This document shows, in pieces, positions 58,130-64,000 of a stretch of DNA of 64,000 nt. This stretch comes from Sphagnum compactum. Its lineage: Eukaryota > Bryophyta > Sphagnopsida > Sphagnales. The translations under genes were made by a program, and so were the position numbers. The stretch's first letter is position 1, and every line of letters starts with the position of its first letter. The stretch is from NCBI GenBank assembly GCA_965153455.1, contig OZ234495.1:20704875-20768874 (forward strand), given 5' to 3'. Below the pieces are notes generated by a model. That model was not told the DNA's origin. It did no database searches and was given only the letters and a program-made list of their open reading frames with translations.

Positions 58130-58890
58130 GACACTGAGTAGCTCTGCCTTCATTTCCTACCATGTGCGGCACAGGGTTTTTTTTTTTGTGGCGAATTTTA
58201 GCACCTTGGCGACCGAAAAAAAAAAAGGGCTGCCGAATCCAACAAAGGGATTTTTGAGAATTTTTTCTTAAAATTTGCCATTTCTCGAGGAAAAAAAGTT
58301 AGAAGTCGCCAGATTTAGACAGTGTGTTCCATTAGGTCGCCAGAATTAGGCAGGATTCCATAAAAGAGATCTACTGGTCCATCAGGACAGTCGCCATTTA
58401 TTGCTAATTAATGCCGAGGATCCTCGCCAGTACACCTACTTGAGGAATTTGAAAAAAAAAAAACCCTGGTGTGGCAGTGTTTGATTTTCTTTTTTTTTTT
58501 GTTTTTCGGGGGCAAATTTTCGCCGCTTATTTGGAGAATTTTTTTTCAGTAAATGAAGAGAAATGAAAATTGTGTGATTTTGAGGGATTTTTTAAACCAT
58601 TCATTGAAATAAAAAAATAATCTAGACTTAGGCAATTCCTAGGTCACCACTTTGAAGGAGCACAGTTGGAAAAATGTTTGGAACCCTCTTTGGACAGTCG
58701 TCATTTAATGCTAATTAATGCTGAGGATCCTTGCCAGTGGACCTACTTGAGGAATTTTTAATCTTAAAGAACCCTCTTCTGTGGGCAGTCAGAAGTGCAG
58801 CCTAGAAGCCTTGCAAGTTGCCGGCCTCATGGCCTTGAATGAAAAGGCTGACCTAGGCTGTGGGTTGCAGAGTAAGCTAAGTTAATTATG
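58130..58890. repeat. Broken duplicate of the cytochrome b5 upstream region
   Basis: 'gtagctctgccttcatttcc' at 58138 parallels 'gtagctctgcctgcgtttcc' at 56946. 'gctgacctaggctgtgggtt' near 58847, with 'gcctagaagccttgc' before it, parallels 'tcgacctaggccgtgggtt' near 57042 and 'gcctggaaggctttgc'. The two halves are contiguous upstream of the gene but are separated here by about 620 bases. That insert contains a direct repeat ('gctaattaatgc(c/t)gaggat' at 58402 and 58711). Confidence 0.6.
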
Positions 58891-60479
58891 GAATTTGTTT
58901 TTTTTTTTAAATTTTAAACCCTGCCAAGGGTGATAGTAATTATGGGAAATGGTTGTGATTCATATTAACTTGGGCTTCACACTGCTCTGCGCTATCAGTG
59001 ACGATCAATTTTATTTTTTCTAATGTTTTCATATGGTTTTCAATAGTTTATCATTATTTCTGTGAATGTCAAATTTAAATTGAATTAATATAAATATCCT
59101 CAACATGAAAAGGCACATGTTAATTTTTCTTTTTCATATCCATGTTGGTGAGTTTTTTAAAAAAAAGAATTTGCTACTTATTAGGAATTGAGGAAAGTAG
59201 TTACTAAGAAAAGAATGAGGTAGTTCTTACGAAACAAGTGAGGTGGTTATTTTTAAAATAATTGAAGGATTTTACAAAATTTCTCCTACGTCAGTTCTTT
59301 GAAATTTTTGGTCATCAGAATTAGTTCAAGGGTGTGTTCACATTTTTTATTTTTTATTTTTTTGGGGGGAGGGGCCATTTTGATTGACTCATCATGAATG
59401 TTTTTTGGAATATTGGGCACTCCCCAATAGAAGCACCTCTTTGGACCCAAAGTTGCAAAATATAAACACACGTGCTCCCTTATGGCTCATCTTTTCAATT
59501 TATATATATGGGAGTTGAATTCTGGACAAACCATATGGAATAAAATTGACGTGCTATTGAAATGTCTTGGGGAACAACTTGGGGAATTATGGGAACCCTT
59601 TGAGAATCACATGGGAACATTATGAGAACACATTGAGAACAAGAAAAAAACCTCTCCCCCCTCCCCCCCAAACTCTCCCCACCCCATTTCATGAGTGCAT
59701 GCTAAGCCTTATCATGGCTGCATGAAACTTTTATTTTGAAAGTGACTCCAGGCAATAAAATTTATCGTGAAAAAGTCAAAATGTGCCGGTTTAGCTCAGG
59801 AAATTGGTTTTTCTGAACCAAATTTGTGCAGCTTGCCGTGGCTGGTAAATGGCGCAACACAGTTGTGCACCTCCAAAAAAGAGTAAAATAAATTGGACCT
59901 GACAGCGGCTCAGTATTTCTGATTGGTCGATCATAATGATTGGTCCAGGTGGTTTGCTATTAGTAGTCCCCACGTATTTGCAGTTCTAGTTACGGTTTTA
60001 TTGGTGGGGTTGCCAAAAAAACCAGCTAAACTTAACATTTAATTTTATTATCCAGAGTGACATACTGAGCACCGGTGGAGATGCTCTTATTGTACCTACA
60101 GCAACAAGGTAGACTAACAAGGTAACGGAATGCAAGTGAGTTAGCTACAGGATGTTGAAATACCACTACCTATAACTGAAGGCAAAATGCCCTTGCCTTT
60201 GGGCCCTAGTTTCACCTCTCAACCCCAGTTGCAGTTCCTAACATTGTTATTTTGAAACTGAGCAAGTTTTATTCAATTTGAGTGTCAAATATTTACATTC
60301 AGCATGTATTGCATAGGGTTAATCAAGACTTTGCCTATAGTTATAGTAACACTGAAAGAATTAGTGAAATTGTAATAAACTCAAGTTTGAATTAGTTTTG
60401 TCAATATGGCCCCCTTAACAAAATAACAATAATAAGAAGTGTGAGGGCACCCAGGAACGAATGAATATGATTCACAGTA
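58891..60479. other. Gene-free stretch
   Basis: No gene recognised. 60056-60092 carries the 'catactgagcaccggtgg' end-like motif shared with 9246-9275. The open frames on the minus strand near 59286-59973 have no domain. Confidence 0.4.
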
Positions 60480-60900
60480 TAGAGTTATCCGTAGAATTAT
60501 ACAAGCACAGCACCAGAACCCTGAGTTTGGTCATACACAAGGCGAGATTAAAAGAAAACCAGCAAAAAAGTACATTAGCATTCAAAGGGGGGTGAAATTC
60601 AGAAAACCATCAATTTTGGTGGTAAACTGAGTTTCATCCTGTCTTTCCTTTCTCCTGAGCGCCCCCACTGCTGTTATATATATTTTCACTGCTCCTACCT
60701 GTACAACTACTATAATTACTCTTGAACCTTGTGCATTAAATGCTCAATTTCAGTATTTTGTACTGAGTAGCACCATTTCATACTATGATTTAATAAAATG
60801 TCTTTACTTTGCGGATACCACTAAAAGAGGGGATAGGGGGTGAATGGGGGCCCAAAGACAGGATGAAGACAGGGTTACTTTACAGATAACTCTTCCATCC
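60480..60900 (+). repeat. Unnamed dispersed repeat, copy 2 of 3
   Basis: Same ordered words as copy 1, for example 'ccagaaccctgagtttggtc' near 60510, 'ttcactgctcctacctgt' near 60684, 'ggataccactaaaagagggg' near 60813 and 'cccaaagacagg' near 60850. The start is marked by 'agttatccgta' near 60482, shared with copy 3. Confidence 0.8.
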
Positions 60901-61289
60901 CATGATTACTCTTTTCATTTCAATACCATGTTAGATGTCAAAGTGTTTCTTTTAGGAATTATTTTAAATCTCATCTCACTATATGACCAAATTACCTCCA
61001 TTGTTGTTGTGGTCAAGTTTCTCTTCATTTACGAATAATTTTAGTATAACAAAGAAAAGTTTTCTGCCCACATACCATCCATCTTGTAATCATGTGCGCT
61101 GAGTGCTGGTTCACTCTAGCCCAATTGGATCCTCAAAGTTTGACCATGTGCCCAAAACCTTTGAGATGCATGTAGGGTTGCATAATTTAGGTGCTTTCTC
61201 TTTGGCAAGCTTGCATTGGAATCGGAGAAGTCCAATTTTGTTTGACTCCACTTGTATGTAATGAAAGGATAGACTAACCAAATGATTTA

Positions 61290-61500
61290 GTCAGTTTTCA
61301 TTTGGTCTCACATTTTGAGGAATGTTCACCAAGTGTTATTGTGAAGTGTGAGTTTGTCTTTTGGGAACTTGGAGTCTCTACTCATCTTAATGGAGAGACT
61401 CTAGAAATTTGATGTAGTTTTTCATTTGGTCCCCGGCTTTGATGGAATTGTTCACTAAGTGTTATTGTAAAGTGTGAGTTTTGGAACTTCATGGAACAAT
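61290..61500 (+). repeat. Two-unit tandem repeat, about 125 bp
   Basis: 'tttcatttggtctcacattt' near 61298 with 'aagtgttattgtgaagtgtg' is repeated as 'tttcatttggtccccggctt' near 61421 with 'aagtgttattgtaaagtgtg'. No gene is seen in the surrounding 60900-62180. Confidence 0.65.
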
Positions 61501-62179
61501 TCCTCATGAACATGTTCTTACACAATTGTTTGAACTAATCATAAGGGGGCGAAGCCATCAAATGATGAGTAGTAACTCTTTGGAAACATCTAGAACCCTT
61601 GCATATGGGGCTACCTATGGGCTTGAGGGTGTGATCATAATGAACTCAAAAGAATGCCTATTATATTCCCCTACAAAGCCATGGCAGCGGTCATATGGTG
61701 ACTCCACAGGTTGACCTCAATATCATGTGGTGAGTACTAAAGTTTGGGCATTGCAAGACTAGAGAGTTGAGAGCTCATTTTACTGCAATATCAGATAGTT
61801 GTCACCGGGAATAGACTCCGGCCTTTACCATAAGCTTCTTAGGGTCAACTGCTGATTCAAATGCCTCCAACTAACACATAAAACCCCTCCCCCCGTCCTC
61901 CCCACCCCCAAAGTCACCCAAAGTCATTTGAGGTCTAGCCTATAGTCGCCTTGTGCCCATTACCTCAAAGGATGACCACTGGTCAGACTCGTGCCATGTC
62001 CACCCTTGCCTCAGTCAGCCGTGAGTCAACAAGGCCATTGTTGCGGTGTATTATACTTGGCTGAAGCTGGGTCTCACGTCTGGTATGGTACACTAGACAA
62101 GGTAACATATCAGCCTGGTCTGGTAGGTCCTAATGGAAAAGACCTATGCACAGTTACACAACATCAGCATCCTCAATAT

Positions 62180-62600
62180 ACATTAGAGTTATCCGTAAAG
62201 TGAGGAAAACACAACACCAGAACCCTGAGTTTGGTCATACACGGGGTGAGTTTTAAAAACACCTGCAAACAAGTAACCTAGCATTCAAAGGGAGGGGGGG
62301 GAGGGTGGTGTGAAACTTAGAAAACCATCCAATTTTGTGTTAAACTGAGTTTTCATCCTATCTTTCGTTTTCCTGAGCGCCTCCACTACTGCTACATATA
62401 TTCTCACTGCTCCTACCTGCAGAACTACTATAATTGCTCTCAAACCTTGTGCATTAAACCCTGAGTTTCAGCATTTCATACTGAGATTTGATAAAATTTC
62501 CTTACTTTGCGGATACCACCAAAAGAGGGGATAGGGGATGAAAGGAGGCACAAAGACAGGGTTACTTACTTTACAGATAACTCTACTATGCAAAAGATTT
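62180..62600 (+). repeat. Unnamed dispersed repeat, copy 3 of 3
   Basis: 'gagttatccgtaaagtgagg' near 62185, 'ccagaaccctgagtttggtc' near 62217, 'tctcactgctcctacctgca' near 62401, 'ccttgtgcattaaaccctga' and 'ggataccaccaaaagagggg' near 62510 follow copies 1 and 2. Copies 2 and 3 are closer to each other than to copy 1. Confidence 0.8.
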
Positions 62601-64000
62601 GGAAGTTTTTGGTGTGTTGGGAAGGCCCAAGGTTGTGGCCAAGGGCATCGCCAAATTCTGGTAACACCCTCATCATAATGAGCTACGGGCCCTTAAGAAA
62701 TGCCTATTGCATAATGTCAGAGATATATATTTGAAAACCTAACAGCAAGATTCTATTAATTGTGCAAAGAAAAAGCAACGGGCCCTTAAGAAATGTAAGA
62801 TCCGGTCCTGTCAGGTGGATTGAAAAGTGCCCTACATAGGTATTCCCTGCTTTATTTACTAGGGATGGGGCCTAGGAATATGATGAGTCCCATAGGGGGG
62901 TGAATCCATTATGTTTGGACCTCCAAATAGCCAAAATGGTGCCTGAATAGGACCTCCAAATGGGTTACAATATATCAAGTCTTCTAACCCTACCTAGTTA
63001 ACCTAACCCTACCCAGCTAGCCGTCGTGAAACATGTATGTCTGACCACATTCATTTGCAATGATACCTGGAAAATGTGTTTCCAATCTAAAGTCAATAGT
63101 CATGTGCTTCACAATGCACATATGGCTTAGTTGCTCTCCCTATGTACATTTATGTGGAGCTAACCAACATTGCCAACATCAATTGTTAAAAAACTACATC
63201 CAATTTCTAGAGTCTCTCCATTAAATGTAGTTAATTTGGATTACAAGAGGACAAAAGTAGGTAGTGGATGATGAGAAGACAATGAGAGACAATGGGAATT
63301 TTTTTTATTTTTTCAAGTGACAAGAAGACAACACCGATGTTGGGCAATGTCATATATTTTGATAAAAATTATTTTAAAATTAGCATTGGTAGTGGTGCTA
63401 GGAGAGACATTAGGGACATCCCTCCTAGCACCCTTAGTGCTAGCCAGTGTTGAGCCAAAATTGAAAGATGAACTAGGTAATCGGCCAAGTCCGGGGCAAG
63501 GCATTGAAAATCAGCTTGTTTGGTATCAATTTGGCTAAGAACCAATTACTAATCTTATTTCCTAATATCAAATTTTGTAGGGACCTGATTGGTCTACTAT
63601 CACTTTGGAAATGCAAAGGATACACAAGGTTTATGCAATCGAGAACAAGAATAATCATTGGAAGGTTGGAATGAGAGAGTTAGGTGTTGTGCAACCTTAG
63701 CATGGAATATGTGTGAGGTTAGCCCTAGGTCAAAGGCATTACCAAAATAAGGGCGCATGAGGGGATAGCCGAGTGCAAACTCAATTTTGATAATGCACAC
63801 GACCGAGGGCTTTACCTGACGTAAAGACTAATGTTGGGCGGGTATCAAAAAATATGTGAGAATTGATCAAGGTTTCAAGTTGGTTCTCAATTTGAAACTA
63901 GCTATAGGGTTTTTTGGAAAATGAAAATCGAGCCTTTGAAACTATGATAGATTATATATTTATATTTAATTGAAACCTTGACATTGTATTAAAAAAATTT
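62601..64000. other. Gene-free stretch to the window end
   Basis: No supportable gene. 'taatgttgggcgggtatc' near 63830 and 'tttcaagttggttctcaatt' near 63872 recur in variant form near 47980-48030 (and the first near 24261), marking another dispersed repeat that runs off the window or ends close to it. Confidence 0.4.

Noticed and set aside
1-64000. CRISPR arrays, bacterial operons, riboswitches
   Set aside because: The sequence is plant nuclear DNA; tandem arrays present are minisatellites without spacer structure, and no bacterial-type gene organisation is seen.

Overview
This window is nuclear DNA of a land plant with a large, repeat-rich genome. The genes are eukaryotic: GT-AG introns, a nuclear tRNA-Leu, a plant-type three-exon cytochrome b5, a plant Yos1, the plant-specific DUF247 family and a chloroplast protein of cyanobacterial ancestry. 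AT-rich gene-poor tracts with heavily decayed PIF/Harbinger, copia and LINE copies suggest a gymnosperm, but that is inference. A fern or another large-genome plant is not excluded.

Left part (1-28 kb): mostly decayed repeats. A broken PIF/Harbinger element has transposase remains at 1246-2190 (+) and Myb/SANT-like remains at 3950-4330 (-). One open DUF247 gene lies at 5924-7405 (-). It sits in a segment of about 2.3 kb duplicated at 13530-16465, where the gene copy carries at least three disabling changes. More DUF247 scraps lie at 10300-10455, 16480-16530 and 22080-22950. A second duplicated unit (10985-13505 and 17820-20480, with a diverged copy at 9290-9990 and a scrap at 51400-51720) is interleaved with these. 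A LINE 3' end (20650-21790), a small foldback element (25038-25153) and a copia gag-protease scrap (26780-27320) follow.

Middle part (29-44 kb): a gene island. It holds an intronless Integrator subunit 5 gene (29078-32995, -), a three-exon gene for a thylakoid or chloroplast membrane protein of the DUF3172 type (35044-36836, -), a minisatellite, tRNA-Leu(UAA) (37775-37858, -), a Yos1/IER3IP1 homologue (38189-38419, +), and a four-exon gene of unknown function (41875-44096, -). All introns of that last gene are phase 0, and its two middle exons look alike at their starts.

Right part (45-64 kb): mostly gene-poor. A single first exon of a CDC25-like phosphatase/arsenate reductase lies at 49936-50021 (-), and no further exons were recognised. 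A complete Tourist-like MITE with TTA target duplications lies at 50377-50591. A complete cytochrome b5 gene spans 55361-56716 (-), and its upstream region is partly copied at 58130-58890. Three copies of an unnamed repeat of about 400 bp follow (57540-57910, 60480-60900, 62180-62600).

The recognised genes are unrelated housekeeping functions (snRNA 3' processing, ER-Golgi transport, chloroplast membrane, lipid redox) and do not form a pathway. I do not see a clear undescribed system. The most unusual items are the DUF247 graveyard around one open copy, the phase-0 gene with paired exons, and the isolated CDC25-like exon. All exon models are read by eye from splice sites, frame and recalled family motifs, without any database search.
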